Positions 43,421 to 52,875 are shown, numbered from the stretch's first letter. The stretch: 64,000 nucleotides of DNA from Winogradskyella sp. PC-19 (GCF_002163855.1 NZ_CP019332.1:2521145-2585144); one strand, 5' to 3'. The notes: generated by a model from the sequence alone, not told the origin. Numbers and translations are program-made.

Positions 43421-44662
43421 CTAAAGAATTGTCAGATACCAAATGCCAAAACCTACAAGAAAAATAATACCAAGAATACTCAATAAATTCATAAAATCAC
43501 TTGGTTTCCAGTGTTCAGGAACATGTTTTGAACGTATTAATTTATAATTTAGAATGGCATAAAAAGGCGCAGTTAAAAAAGATAAGACTGTTGCAACTTT
43601 AACAAGATTCCCTAATTCTGCACTAAGAAAAAAGAATATCAATATTGTTCCAGCAAATAGAATAAATAACCAATAACGGTAGCTATTCTTTTTTATGGTT
43701 TTGAATAAAAGTGATGTTGTACGTTCCATGACACGTGGCGAACCATCAAAAGTAGTAAGTGTCGTGCTAAACATAGTCGTGAATGCTGCTATTCCGATAA
43801 TGATATAAGCCCAATTTCCAAGGCTGGTGGTGTACATGTTTATCAGTTGTTCTGAAAATCCACTAGAATTTGCGCTTAATGTTTCACCAGTATTAAACAT
43901 TACTAAAGCACCTAGTGATAAAAAACCAATACCTAATATTATTGTGGCAATGTAACCGATGTTAAAATCAAAGAGTGCAGATTTGGTTTTGAAATTTGTG
44001 TCTTTTTTGTTTTTTTCAATTGCCCAAAGCGAATGCCATATGGAAATATCTAAAGGCGCTGGCATCCAGCCCATAAATGCAATTAGAAAAATCCAACTCG
44101 ATTTTTCAGGGAATATTTGAGAAAATGAAATTGATGATTGGTGTTGCGTTGATGCTGTGAATACAGCAGCAATCGTACTAATCGTAAGAGTTACGATGAT
44201 GACTTTCATTAAAACATCAAGCACTTTATACTTTCCTAGGATAAGTATGGCGGAACATAAAGTTAGGATTAAAACTGTCCAAATTTGGATACTAGACAAT
44301 GTCAATGTCCCTATTGTAATCGGATTAAAATCACCAATTAAATTTGAGGCTAAGCTTGCTGTGACTATGGTTACAGCAGTTTGAATGGTAAACATTGTTG
44401 CAAAAGTGAGTAAAAAATAAATGACTAAAACACTTTTACCTAGTCGCTTGTAGCCGTCAATTAAACTCTCACCAGTTGCCATTGCGTAACGAGGTCCGTA
44501 TTGAAAGAAAGGATATTTAAATAGATTTACAAGTAATAATGCCCAAAGTAAACCAAACCCAAAATTTGCGCCAGCTCTAGTCGATTGTACTAGGTGAGAA
44601 ACACCAATGGCTGCACCAGCAAAGAGTAATCCAGGACCAAGTTTTTTTAAATGACTAAGCAT
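43421..44662 (-). CDS. Nramp-family divalent metal transporter
   Basis: This 413-residue, ~11-span transporter of Mn2+/Fe2+-type ions coupled to protons has the TM1 signature LGPGLLFAGAAIGVSHLV, where the usual metal-binding DPGN is replaced by GVSH. TM6 reads GWMPAPLDISIW. The loss of DPGN makes true Mn/Fe selectivity uncertain: diverged Nramp-related members may carry other cations or none. It overlaps the sigma-factor gene by 8 nt and ends the three-gene run. Confidence 0.88.
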   Translation of the reverse strand: MLSHLKKLGPGLLFAGAAIGVSHLVQSTRAGANFGFGLLWALLLVNLFKYPFFQYGPRYAMATGESLIDGYKRLGKSVLVIYFLLTFATMFTIQTAVTIVTASLASNLIGDFNPITIGTLTLSSIQIWTVLILTLCSAILILGKYKVLDVLMKVIIVTLTISTIAAVFTASTQHQSSISFSQIFPEKSSWIFLIAFMGWMPAPLDISIWHSLWAIEKNKKDTNFKTKSALFDFNIGYIATIILGIGFLSLGALVMFNTGETLSANSSGFSEQLINMYTTSLGNWAYIIIGIAAFTTMFSTTLTTFDGSPRVMERTTSLLFKTIKKNSYRYWLFILFAGTILIFFFLSAELGNLVKVATVLSFLTAPFYAILNYKLIRSKHVPEHWKPSDFMNLLSILGIIFLVGFGIWYLTIL

Positions 44663-45209
44663 TAGATTTGGTCAAAATTTCAGATAATAATTTTTTTGCT
44701 CTAAGAAGCTTCACCTTTATATTGCTCATTGGCTCTTTAAGTTCGGTAGATATTTCTTTGTAAGTCAGTTCCTGAAAATACCTGAGGTTTATCACTTCTT
44801 GGTAATGAGGTTTCAGTTTTTTGATGTCACGTAGTAATTTGGCTAAGTTTTGTTCTCTTATTATTTTATCTTCTGGAGTAGGAGATTCGTCAGGGATGTC
44901 ATAGACAATGTCTTCATCTTTAGTATTTATTTTACTATTTATGGATGACTTATGTTTTCTTACTAAATCTATATGAATATTTTTGGAGATGGTAATCAAC
45001 CACGTTTTAAAAACATATTTATTATTATAAGTCCCAATTTTATCAAAAGCTTTTGAGAAGGTTTGAATAGTAATGTCCTCCGCATCATTTTCATTTTCAG
45101 TACGTTTTAGTTGAAAGCCATACACATCATTCCAATATGTATCTAATAAAAAATTAAATGCAGCTTGGTTATTTTTTTTGGCTAAGGTAATAGCTTCTTT
45201 TACTTCCAA
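44655..45209 (-). CDS. ECF-type RNA polymerase sigma factor
   Basis: This 184-residue sigma-70-family protein begins with TTG, overlapping the glycosyltransferase end by 10 nt. Region 2 is at ~10-75 (TYWNDVYGFQLKRTENENDAEDITIQTFSKAFDKI; FKTWLITISKNIHIDLVRK) and region 4 at ~125-180 (HYQEVINLRYFQELTYKEISTELKEPMSNIKVKLLRAKKLL). No anti-sigma gene adjoins it. Its neighbours, a glycosyltransferase and an Nramp protein, suggest a small regulated unit, but its regulon is unknown. Confidence 0.92.
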   Translation of the reverse strand: MEVKEAITLAKKNNQAAFNFLLDTYWNDVYGFQLKRTENENDAEDITIQTFSKAFDKIGTYNNKYVFKTWLITISKNIHIDLVRKHKSSINSKINTKDEDIVYDIPDESPTPEDKIIREQNLAKLLRDIKKLKPHYQEVINLRYFQELTYKEISTELKEPMSNIKVKLLRAKKLLSEILTKSNA

Positions 45210-46312
45210 TGTTTTGGTTTTGAAATAAGATTAGCACTAAAGATAGCTAATTGAAAGATAATTAAGAAAACTTCAAGAAAAGGAGAAAATATGGTCAAAT
45301 CTTTAGAATCTAATTTGTTTGCAGCTTTACCAGTAGTTAGCCATTGTAAGAGGACTCTGAAAATTATAATTGCTACAACGATAGACCATTGGTACAAAAA
45401 ACATAATAACGTTATTGCAAGAATCCAAAAAGCTATTTGGCTCAAATAAAATAAGCCAAGTAGAGATTTATGTATTGGCTTGTAATATTTTGAAGTACTT
45501 ACATGTCTTCGCTTTTGAATTATCCAATCTTTAAAAGTTGTTTTTGGTTCTGACAATGTAAAGCTGTCTTTCGAAAAACAGATAGCTGTATTTTTGCTAT
45601 TTGCACTTTCGCTTATAAACAAATCATCATCACCAGATTTAATGCTCATATGATTCATGAAACCACCATTGTTAAAAAACAATTCTTTTCTGTACGCTAG
45701 ATTTCTACCAACACCCATATACGGTATACCTGCTTTTGCATATGAAAAATACTGAATAGCCGTCATTAAGGTTTCAAATCTTATAAGCGCATTCAAGAAA
45801 GAGTATTTTACTTTTTTATAGCCTCCAAAACCAAGAACTATTGATTTTGTATTACTAAAACCTTGACTAATTTCTTTCAACCATTTGTCAGAAGTTGGGA
45901 TGCAATCGGCATCTGTAAAAACTAAAAATTCATTTTTAGAGGCCTTAATTCCAAGTGTTAGTGCGTATTTTTTATTTCCCCAAAATTGTTCTATTGACTT
46001 TACATCAACGATGGATATATTATCATGTTTCGCTTCAAAAGTCTCCATGATTTCCAGCGTATCATCCCAAGAGCTGTCGTTAATAAGGACAATCTCAAAG
46101 TTTTTATAATCTTGATTAATAATTTTAGTAAGATTCTTTTTTAGATTTCCGGCCTCGTTTTTTGCGCAAATGATTACCGAAAGTGCAATATTTTTTGATT
46201 TATATTTTTTTGACTTTTTTGAAGAAAAGAAACTTAAAAAAAAGAAATAATAAATAATTTGAATACTTGCGACAGCAATAAAACTGTAAAAAAGAATCTG
46301 TAGGGTAGTCAT
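45200..46312 (-). CDS. Membrane-bound family 2 glycosyltransferase
   Basis: This 370-residue enzyme has an N-terminal membrane helix (~5-28), a GT-A domain with ALSVIICAKNEAGNLKKNL and the metal-binding DAD region in FLVFTDADCIPTSDKW, and two to three C-terminal spans (~290-355). QKRRHVSTSKYY is the QxxRW-like block, though diverged (Q-x-x-R-H). It probably builds a surface glycan or glycolipid. Translationally coupled to the ECF sigma gene. Confidence 0.9.
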   Translation of the reverse strand: MTTLQILFYSFIAVASIQIIYYFFFLSFFSSKKSKKYKSKNIALSVIICAKNEAGNLKKNLTKIINQDYKNFEIVLINDSSWDDTLEIMETFEAKHDNISIVDVKSIEQFWGNKKYALTLGIKASKNEFLVFTDADCIPTSDKWLKEISQGFSNTKSIVLGFGGYKKVKYSFLNALIRFETLMTAIQYFSYAKAGIPYMGVGRNLAYRKELFFNNGGFMNHMSIKSGDDDLFISESANSKNTAICFSKDSFTLSEPKTTFKDWIIQKRRHVSTSKYYKPIHKSLLGLFYLSQIAFWILAITLLCFLYQWSIVVAIIIFRVLLQWLTTGKAANKLDSKDLTIFSPFLEVFLIIFQLAIFSANLISKPKHWK

Positions 46313-46319
46313 TTATTGA

Positions 46320-46523
46320 CTAAGAGTGTTGAGATTCTGAACACGAGTCAAATTGGTCTGGTGTTTTTCCGCAAAAACCACAAGCATCACCTTGTTTGTT
46401 AAGCATTGGGTTTTGACTAGCACAAGTACCAGCAAATTCACCATCTTTTTTTGCCCAAATTTTGATAGCTATGCCAGCTACTGCAAGTAGTAATAATCCT
46501 AAGGTGATGAGTAATAACTTCAT
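46320..46523 (-). CDS. Small Cys-rich membrane-anchored protein
   Basis: This 67-residue protein starts at MKLLLITLGLLLLAVAG; the longer ORF from 46604 contains no plausible signal. One N-terminal span (~3-20) is followed by a short outside part with CASQNP, CGFCGK and a final Cys in SCSESQHS. The pattern could bind a metal or Fe-S centre or form disulfides. It is a recurrent flavobacterial small protein, of unknown function. A -7 element lies ~30 nt upstream. Confidence 0.65.
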   Translation of the reverse strand: MKLLLITLGLLLLAVAGIAIKIWAKKDGEFAGTCASQNPMLNKQGDACGFCGKTPDQFDSCSESQHS

Positions 46524-46551
46524 GAGTGAAGAATATTTTATTAAATTTATG

Positions 46552-46559
46552 CAAAGATA
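46552..46559 (-). promoter_or_regulatory. -7 element for the small Cys-rich protein
   Basis: TATCTTTG on the minus strand matches TAnnTTTG; the leader would be ~23 nt. It also supports the 46523 start over 46604, which would lie upstream of it. Confidence 0.42.
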
Positions 46560-46622
46560 CTGCTTTTTAATAATTAAAAATAGTAGACATCTTAAAACTA
46601 ACATTAACTAAATTAATTAATT

Positions 46623-47309
46623 ATGAAAAAATTATTTGCTGAGTTTTTTGGAACATTCTGGCTTGTTTTCGGAGGTTGCGGTAGTGCAATTTTTGCAGCT
46701 GCATTCCCTGAATTAGGTATAGGATTTGTGGGTGTTTCGCTATCTTTTGGACTAACAGTGTTAACAATGGCCTATGCCGTTGGTCATATTTCTGGAGGTC
46801 ATTTTAATCCTGCAGTTTCTCTTGGTCTTTGGGCAGGAGGAAAGTTTGATGGTAAATCATTGCCAGGCTATGTTGTTGCTCAATTAGTTGGCGCAATAGC
46901 AGCAGCTGGAGTTTTGTATCTCATAGTAAGTGGCAAAGCAGGATTTACAGATGTTGGTGGTTTTGCATCTAATGGGTATGGAGATTTATCGCCAGATGGT
47001 TATAGTATGGTTTCTGTTTTGTTAGCAGAATTTGTACTAACGTTATTCTTTTTATTAATTATTCTTGGAAGTACTAATGAAAGAGCTCCTAAAGGATTTG
47101 CACCTATTGCTATTGGTCTTGGATTAACTCTCATTCATTTAATCAGTATACCTATATCTAATACTTCTGTAAACCCTGCACGTTCAACAAGTCAGGCATT
47201 ATTTGCAGGTGGAGATTATACAGCTCAATTATGGTTATTTTGGTTAGCACCTATTGCAGGAGCTATTGTTGCTGGAGTAATTCATAAAGCTTTTTTTGAC
47301 AAAGAATAG
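46623..47309 (+). CDS. aqpZ: Aquaporin Z-type water channel
   Basis: This 228-residue, six-span major intrinsic protein has the first NPA at 62-64 in [13 protein letters not shown] and the second NPA-R in [14 protein letters not shown], where the Arg sets water selectivity. [18 protein letters not shown] is the AqpZ-like first helix with the Cys. Length and motifs point to a water rather than glycerol channel. It is monocistronic with a strong terminator. Confidence 0.95.
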   Translation: MKKLFAEFFGTFWLVFGGCGSAIFAAAFPELGIGFVGVSLSFGLTVLTMAYAVGHISGGHFNPAVSLGLWAGGKFDGKSLPGYVVAQLVGAIAAAGVLYLIVSGKAGFTDVGGFASNGYGDLSPDGYSMVSVLLAEFVLTLFFLLIILGSTNERAPKGFAPIAIGLGLTLIHLISIPISNTSVNPARSTSQALFAGGDYTAQLWLFWLAPIAGAIVAGVIHKAFFDKE

Positions 47310-47330
47310 ATTCCTATATATAGTTGAAAT

Positions 47331-47367
47331 AATAATCCCGTTCATTTTGTTTATAAACGGGATTATT
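47331..47367. terminator. Bidirectional terminator between aqpZ and the anti-sigma gene
   Basis: A perfect 12-bp stem AATAATCCCGTT / AACGGGATTATT (47331-47342 and 47356-47367) with a 13-nt loop lies between convergent genes. Confidence 0.75.
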
Positions 47368-47386
47368 CGTTTTATAAAATACTTCG

Positions 47387-48166
47387 TTATTTTTTTAAAG
47401 AAATCTCTGCAACCTCATTTTCTTCAGAAGTAGATTCTCCATTTTTATTTTGGATTACAATGCTTAGAGCTAAAGCATCTTCCATATAAGGTATTGGTTT
47501 AAGCGTGCGCTGATAATCTTCAAGATAACCGAGGTTTACCATTTTATCTTCTAACTCGGCTCTTAATTGATAATACTGATTTTCAGGGAGTTTAGGTAAA
47601 GACACAACATCAATCATTGAAGTTTTTTCAATAGGATTGATATAGGCTACAGTTTTTAAATCTTTTGCGCGGTCATTACCATTTAAAACATATTTTCTTG
47701 AGTCAGGATTATTCAATTTTTGAAGTTGAAAAGCTAGCGCATCTAGTTTTGAATTGTTTTTGTCAATATCTTCTCTTAAGTCAAAAATTTCGTCAACAAC
47801 AATGTTGTTTTCGCTATTTAAAGCTTGATTTTTTTGATATAAATAGACACTTAAGGTAGCAAATGCAAAGGCAGCTATACTTGCAGCTATACTATACCAT
47901 GGCGTTTTTTGTCTAGGCATTGCAATGACTTTTGGTGTTTCTTTTGTATAATTCAACACCTTGTTAAGAACTCCTAGTGGAGCTTCAACTGCATTAGCTT
48001 TTGCTATAATTTCTAAATTATTCTGAAGCTTAATGTAAGCATCTTCGATTTCAGAATGATTGTCTATTAGATGTTCGACTTCCAAGTTTTCGGCAATGGA
48101 AGTGTCGCCTACTAAATATCGCTCTAGTAAGCCTGATTGTAAAAATGTATGTGATTTTTCTTCCAT
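47387..48166 (-). CDS. Membrane anti-sigma factor (RskA-like)
   Basis: This 259-residue protein has an N-terminal cytoplasmic helical part (~1-85, LLERYLVGDTSIAENLEVEHLI) that should bind the sigma factor. A membrane span follows (~95-112, WYSIAASIAAFAFATLSVYLY), then an outer-face coiled segment and an RskA-type C-terminal domain (SLPKLPENQYYQLRAELEDKMVNLG). There is no classical HCC zinc motif. It follows its sigma gene by 10 nt and is its presumed partner. Confidence 0.88.
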   Translation of the reverse strand: MEEKSHTFLQSGLLERYLVGDTSIAENLEVEHLIDNHSEIEDAYIKLQNNLEIIAKANAVEAPLGVLNKVLNYTKETPKVIAMPRQKTPWYSIAASIAAFAFATLSVYLYQKNQALNSENNIVVDEIFDLREDIDKNNSKLDALAFQLQKLNNPDSRKYVLNGNDRAKDLKTVAYINPIEKTSMIDVVSLPKLPENQYYQLRAELEDKMVNLGYLEDYQRTLKPIPYMEDALALSIVIQNKNGESTSEENEVAEISLKK

Positions 48167-48176
48167 AATTATTGTT

Positions 48177-48707
48177 TTAAAAATCGTAAACTTTTTTAAG
48201 CTCTCTCAAACCAATTTTTAGTCTAGATTTTACAGTGCCAAGTGGTATTTCCAACTCGTCACTAGCTTCTTGTTGTGTCATGCCTTCAAAAAATAAGGCA
48301 TTAAGCACTATTTGGTATTTATCTTCTAAACGAGCCACATGCTCTTTAATGTCCATGACATCTTGATTAAGCTTTGTGCCTGGAAGTATATATACGTTGG
48401 ATTTGTCTATTTGGACTTCTTTATGAAATCTATTATTAAAACTACGTAGCTTGTCTATTGCTGTATTTCTTGCAATTCTAAATAGCCATGTAAATAATTT
48501 AGCTTTTTTTGGGTCGTATCTCTGAGCATTTTTCCAAACTTTAATAAATGTTTCTTGAAGCGCGTCTTCAGCAATCTCTTCGTTTCTAGTTACTTTTAGG
48601 ATAGCTCCGTATAAGCTGTCTGAGTAGTTTTCGTATAGCAAATTAAGCGCATACTGGTCGTTGCGTTTCAAAAGTTGTATAATACGTTGTTCTATGTTAC
48701 TACTCAA
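48177..48707 (-). CDS. ECF-type RNA polymerase sigma factor
   Basis: This 176-residue protein begins with TTG. Region 2 is visible in LYENYSDSLYGAILKVTRNEEIAEDALQETFIKVW and LFTWLFRIARNTAIDKLR, region 4 in VLNALFFEGMTQQEASDELEIPLGTVKSRLKIGLREL. The pairing with a membrane RskA-like anti-sigma suggests an envelope-stress or surface-signal regulon, members of which are not identified here. Confidence 0.93.
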   Translation of the reverse strand: MSSNIEQRIIQLLKRNDQYALNLLYENYSDSLYGAILKVTRNEEIAEDALQETFIKVWKNAQRYDPKKAKLFTWLFRIARNTAIDKLRSFNNRFHKEVQIDKSNVYILPGTKLNQDVMDIKEHVARLEDKYQIVLNALFFEGMTQQEASDELEIPLGTVKSRLKIGLRELKKVYDF

Positions 48708-48754
48708 TGTTTGTTAATTTAGTTTGTGCGTTAGGGCTGCTGCACTTTTTAAAA

Positions 48755-49768
48755 TTAAATAATATTTACTTCTGTCTCTATTTTTATACTAAACAATCTA
48801 AAAACTGTTTGTTGTATAAGCTTTGCCAAGTCATAAATATCTTTACCTAAGGCGTTTCCATAGTTAACGAGAACTAAAGCTTGCTTATTATGTACTCCGT
48901 AATCTCCAAATCGCTTTCCTTTAAAACCTGCAGTTTCTATAAGCCAACCAGCTGGGACTTTTATTTGTTTTTCTGAAATCACATAATGCGGTACTTGCGG
49001 AAAATTATTTTGAAGCTGTTTAAATTCTTCTTTTGAAATGACGGGGTTTTTGAAAAAACTACCACTATTACCAATCTCCTTTGGGTCGGGTAATTTACTT
49101 TGCCTGATGCTGATGACAGCTCTTGATATGTCTTTTATACTAGGTTTTGTGATTTTTAATTTTTCTAATTCGGATTTTATAGCACCGTAATCTATATTTA
49201 GTCTGTGATTGCCTTTTGAAAGCTTTAGCTTTACGCTTGTTATTATATATTGACCTTTTAAGTTTTGTTTAAAAACAGATTCGCGGTATCCAAAATTACA
49301 ATCTTCAGTTGTAAAGGTTTTTATTTCTTGAGTCGAAATATTAATTGCTTCACAAGAATGAAAAACATCTTTTAATTCTACACCATATGCACCGATGTTT
49401 TGTATCGGAGCAGTGCCAATATTTCCTGGAATGAGTGACATGTTTTCAATACCTCCTAAATTTTTGTCAAGACACCAAAGTACAAAATCATGCCAATTTT
49501 CACCGGCTTTAGCCTCGATAATAGCGTAATCATTGGTTTTATCAAATATTGAGATTCCTTTTAGATTAAGATGAATTACTAAAGCTTCAATATCTTTTGT
49601 AAGAAGCATATTACTACCGCCACCGAGTACAAAAAAAGGATTTGAAGATTCTGATTTTAATACAGTTTGTAAATCAGAAATGGTTCTTATATCGACGTAA
49701 GATTGCGCTTTGGCATCGATACCAAAAGTATTGTAGTTTTTTAAGGATATATTTTCCTGTATTATCAT
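48755..49768 (-). CDS. murB: UDP-N-acetylenolpyruvoylglucosamine reductase
   Basis: This 337-residue FAD enzyme makes UDP-MurNAc for peptidoglycan. The FAD motif is in FFVLGGGSNML, and the family blocks IPGNIGTAPIQNIGAYGVEL, FGYRESVFK and GNSGSFFKNP (catalytic Ser) are present. The C-terminal Glu in FRLFSIKIETEV fits the longer, E. coli-like type I form. Its ATG abuts the stop of the aminotransferase gene (TAAATG-type junction), so the two form an operon. Confidence 0.95.
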   Translation of the reverse strand: MIIQENISLKNYNTFGIDAKAQSYVDIRTISDLQTVLKSESSNPFFVLGGGSNMLLTKDIEALVIHLNLKGISIFDKTNDYAIIEAKAGENWHDFVLWCLDKNLGGIENMSLIPGNIGTAPIQNIGAYGVELKDVFHSCEAINISTQEIKTFTTEDCNFGYRESVFKQNLKGQYIITSVKLKLSKGNHRLNIDYGAIKSELEKLKITKPSIKDISRAVISIRQSKLPDPKEIGNSGSFFKNPVISKEEFKQLQNNFPQVPHYVISEKQIKVPAGWLIETAGFKGKRFGDYGVHNKQALVLVNYGNALGKDIYDLAKLIQQTVFRLFSIKIETEVNII

Positions 49769-50959
49769 TTAATCTTTGTAGACTTTTAAAGCTTCTTCAA
49801 TAATTTTAATGGCTTTTTTGAGACTTTCTTCATTAAGTACGTATGCAATTCGTATTTGGTTTAGACCAACATTTGGTGACGAATAAAATCCTGCAGCTGG
49901 GGCAACCATAACTGTCTCATTTTCAAAAGAAAAATGCTCTAATAGCCATTGTGCAAATTTATCAGAATTTTTTATTGGAAGTTCGGCAATACAGTAAAAT
50001 GCACCATTAGGCTTTGCTACTTTTACACCGTCAATTTTTTCAAGCCCAGAAATTAAAGTATCTCGACGTCCAACATACTCATTGATAACTTCTGTAAAAT
50101 AAGAGTCAGGTGTACTTAATGCTGCTTCACTTGCAATTTGAGCTAATGTTGGAGGGCTTAGTCTTGCTTGTGCATATTTTAATGCAGTTTGGATGAATTC
50201 TTTATTTTTTGAAACTAAATATCCAATTCGAGCACCACACATACTATATCGTTTGGACACAGAATCAATGACAATAGCATGGTCTTCGAGACCTTCTTCT
50301 TGTAAAATAGAATAGTGGCTTATACCGTCGTAAATAAACTCACGGTAGACTTCGTCAGCAATTAAAAATAAATCATGCTTTTTTACTAACGAGGCTAATT
50401 TTTTTATTTCATCTTTTGAGTACAAATAACCAGTTGGATTACCAGGATTACAGATAAGAATGGCTTTTGTTTTTGAGGTAATCAATTTCTCAAAATCATC
50501 AATTGGAGGTAATGCAAAATTATCTTCAATTTTTGAAATTACGGGTACAACATTTACATCCGACGCTGTTGAAAACCCGTTATAATTTGCGTAAAAAGGC
50601 TCGGGAATAATAATTTCATCATCCTTATCCATTATACTACCAAAAGCAAAAAGCAAAGCTTCACTTCCGCCTGTAGTTACTATGATGTTATCATGATTTA
50701 AAGAGATATCATTTTTTAGATAATACTGTGCAATTTTTTTTCTATAATTTTCTGAACCCTCAGAACGCGTATAGGCAAGTATATCTAAAGAGTGAACTTT
50801 TACAGCATCTAATGCAACCTGTGGTGTTTTAATATCGGGTTGCCCAATATTAAGATAGTAAACCGTTTTACCGTCTTTGGTGGCTTGCTCTGCATAAGGA
50901 ACAAGTTTTCTAATGGGCGATGAAGGCATTTTAAGACCTTTTTCTGAAATCTTTGGCAT
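49769..50959 (-). CDS. Pyridoxal-phosphate-dependent class I/II aminotransferase
   Basis: This 396-residue fold-type I enzyme resembles aspartate/aromatic aminotransferases. The PLP Lys is in DSVSKRYSMCGARIGY, with NPGNPTGYLYSKDE and LIADEVYREFIYDG on either side and GGSEALLFAFGS binding phosphate. The amino donor and product are not resolved; aspartate or a hydrophobic amino acid is possible. It is first gene of a pair with murB, with a -7 element ~60 nt upstream. Confidence 0.9.
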   Translation of the reverse strand: MPKISEKGLKMPSSPIRKLVPYAEQATKDGKTVYYLNIGQPDIKTPQVALDAVKVHSLDILAYTRSEGSENYRKKIAQYYLKNDISLNHDNIIVTTGGSEALLFAFGSIMDKDDEIIIPEPFYANYNGFSTASDVNVVPVISKIEDNFALPPIDDFEKLITSKTKAILICNPGNPTGYLYSKDEIKKLASLVKKHDLFLIADEVYREFIYDGISHYSILQEEGLEDHAIVIDSVSKRYSMCGARIGYLVSKNKEFIQTALKYAQARLSPPTLAQIASEAALSTPDSYFTEVINEYVGRRDTLISGLEKIDGVKVAKPNGAFYCIAELPIKNSDKFAQWLLEHFSFENETVMVAPAAGFYSSPNVGLNQIRIAYVLNEESLKKAIKIIEEALKVYKD

Positions 50960-51020
50960 GATTAAATTTAATTTTTAACTAAGTTCTAAAAATTCTTAAA
51001 GTTTGATTAAAAAATGATAA

Positions 51021-51028
51021 CAAAGTTA
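51021..51028 (-). promoter_or_regulatory. -7 element for the aminotransferase-murB unit
   Basis: TAACTTTG on the minus strand matches TAnnTTTG, giving a leader of ~55 nt. No -33 TTG in range. Confidence 0.38.
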
Positions 51029-51062
51029 AGCTATTGCATGTAGAATTGTATTTTTAATTATA

Positions 51063-52430
51063 ATGAATATTTCAATTAAATATATCTGTCTATTTGTTTT
51101 GTTATCAGTAGGTCTTCAATCTATTGGTCAAAATAGATTTAGCTTACCAGTAGAAAAAAGTTCTAAGATTAGATTTCAATTAATTAATAATATTATTGTT
51201 TTACCAGTTGAGCTTAATGGTGTCAAATTATCATTTGTTTTAGATACTGGTGTAAGTCGTCCAATACTATTTAATCTCGTAAATATGGATTCGTTGCAGA
51301 TTAAAAATACTGAACGTGCTTATTTGAGAGGTTTGGGAAGTAACGGGTCAATACAAGCAATTAGGTCTAGAGGTAATATAATTAAAGTTGGCGAAGCTAT
51401 TGCTGTTAATAGAGATGTTTCAATGGTTTTTGATCCTAGTATCAATTTCACACCAAGATTGGGTGTGCCGGTTCATGGTATTATTGGTTATGATATTTTT
51501 AGAGATTTTATTGTTGAAGTAAATTATAGTTCAAAATTTATTAGGCTCTATAGACCTAAACTTTTTAAATTAAGAAAATCTTCGAAGTGGAATCGTTTAC
51601 CTATAGAAGTGATAAATAGAAAGCCTTATTTGGCGGGTAATATTGTTTTAGATGCTGAAGATATCCCTGTCAAACTTTTAATGGATACAGGTAGTAGTGA
51701 TGCGTTATGGTTGTTTGAAAAAAGTAAAAGTAATATTGAAGTTTCTAAAGACTTGTATTTTGAAGATTTTTTAGGCAAAGGCCTCAGTGGTCCAGTTTAC
51801 GGTACCAGATCAAAGGTTGAATCATTTAGTTTAGCATCATACAAGTTAGAGAAAGTTAATGTGGCTTTCCCGGACTCCATTTATCTTAGTATTGCTAGGA
51901 ATTTCAAAGAAAGAAATGGAAGTGTTTCTGGTAATATATTAAAACGTTTTAATATATTCTTTGATTATGAAGGTGAGCAAATTTGGATTAAAAAGAATTC
52001 TAATTTTAATAAGCCATTTTATTATAACAATAGTGGTATTACACTAGAGCAACGTGGCTATAGAGTTATAAAGGAGCTTAAAAGAAAAGTAGTAACAGAC
52101 GGTTACGGCAGGAAAGTTGAAGGTGGTAATGTCAATATTTCATTGTCAGACACGTATAGGTTTGTGCTAAAACCATCATTTCAAATTGTTGAATTAAGAG
52201 AAAGTTCTAATGCAAAAGCGGCTGGTGTTATGATTGGAGATATCATTACATCTATTAATAATAAGCCAACAAGTGAATTAACTCTTCAAGAAGTGAATGA
52301 GTTTTTTTACAATAAAAAAGGTACAGTACTACGTATAAGAGTAGACCGTGATAAAAAGATTTTATCGTTCAGATTTAAACTAGATGATGTGTTCAAAAAA
52401 AAGAGCCTTCAAATTGAAGACTCTAATTAA
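51063..52430 (+). CDS. Double retropepsin-like aspartyl protease with PDZ domain
   Basis: This 455-residue protein has a signal peptide (to ~residue 22, SIGQN). Two retropepsin-like halves are visible: DTG at 61-63 in SFVLDTGVSRPI and DTG at 208-210 in LLMDTGSSDALW, each with following hydrophobic-hydrophobic-Gly signals (HGIIGYDIF; GNILKRFNIF). The C-terminal PDZ domain (~360-445) has NAKAAGVMIGDIITSINNKP. It is likely periplasmic. Both aspartates needed for a monomeric active site are present, but the substrate is unknown. Confidence 0.88.
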   Translation: MNISIKYICLFVLLSVGLQSIGQNRFSLPVEKSSKIRFQLINNIIVLPVELNGVKLSFVLDTGVSRPILFNLVNMDSLQIKNTERAYLRGLGSNGSIQAIRSRGNIIKVGEAIAVNRDVSMVFDPSINFTPRLGVPVHGIIGYDIFRDFIVEVNYSSKFIRLYRPKLFKLRKSSKWNRLPIEVINRKPYLAGNIVLDAEDIPVKLLMDTGSSDALWLFEKSKSNIEVSKDLYFEDFLGKGLSGPVYGTRSKVESFSLASYKLEKVNVAFPDSIYLSIARNFKERNGSVSGNILKRFNIFFDYEGEQIWIKKNSNFNKPFYYNNSGITLEQRGYRVIKELKRKVVTDGYGRKVEGGNVNISLSDTYRFVLKPSFQIVELRESSNAKAAGVMIGDIITSINNKPTSELTLQEVNEFFYNKKGTVLRIRVDRDKKILSFRFKLDDVFKKKSLQIEDSN

Positions 52431-52446
52431 TAGTATTTAGAAATTT

Positions 52447-52875
52447 CTATTGCTCCACAGAGCTTTTTCCTTTTTTGTCTAGGACACTAGTTTTGCTAGA
52501 ATCTACAACAAGACCTTTGATTTTTAATGCTACAGTAGGAGTTTCGGCATTAGATATAACTGTTATGGTTTTTCTAATAGGATTAACTCTTTTAGTATCA
52601 TACTTAACTTCAATTTCTCCTGTTTCACCAGGCATAATAGGTCCTTTAGGTTTTTTAGGAACCGTACATCCACAAGTAGATTTAACGTTTGATATAATTA
52701 ACGGAGCATTCCCAGTATTTGTAAATTCAAATACGCGTACACCGTCAGCACCTTTCTCTATAGTTCCGTAATCTATTACTTCAGTTTTAAATTCAATCTT
52801 GGCAACCTTCTTGTCTTGAGCGTTTAAACTCAAACTCATAACGCCAATAAATAAAATTGTAATTATTTTTTTCAT
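52447..52875 (-). CDS. DUF1573 domain-containing protein
   Basis: This 142-residue protein starts at the ATG one codon after a GTG. The signal peptide (MKKIITILFIGVMSLSLNAQ) precedes a DUF1573 immunoglobulin-like domain: IDYGTIEKGADGVRVFEFTNTGNAPLII, then STCGCTVPKKPKGPIMPGE with its invariant CGC. DUF1573 is widespread in Bacteroidota envelopes; its function is not established. The C-terminal tail is lysine- and serine-rich. Confidence 0.9.
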   Translation of the reverse strand: MKKIITILFIGVMSLSLNAQDKKVAKIEFKTEVIDYGTIEKGADGVRVFEFTNTGNAPLIISNVKSTCGCTVPKKPKGPIMPGETGEIEVKYDTKRVNPIRKTITVISNAETPTVALKIKGLVVDSSKTSVLDKKGKSSVEQ

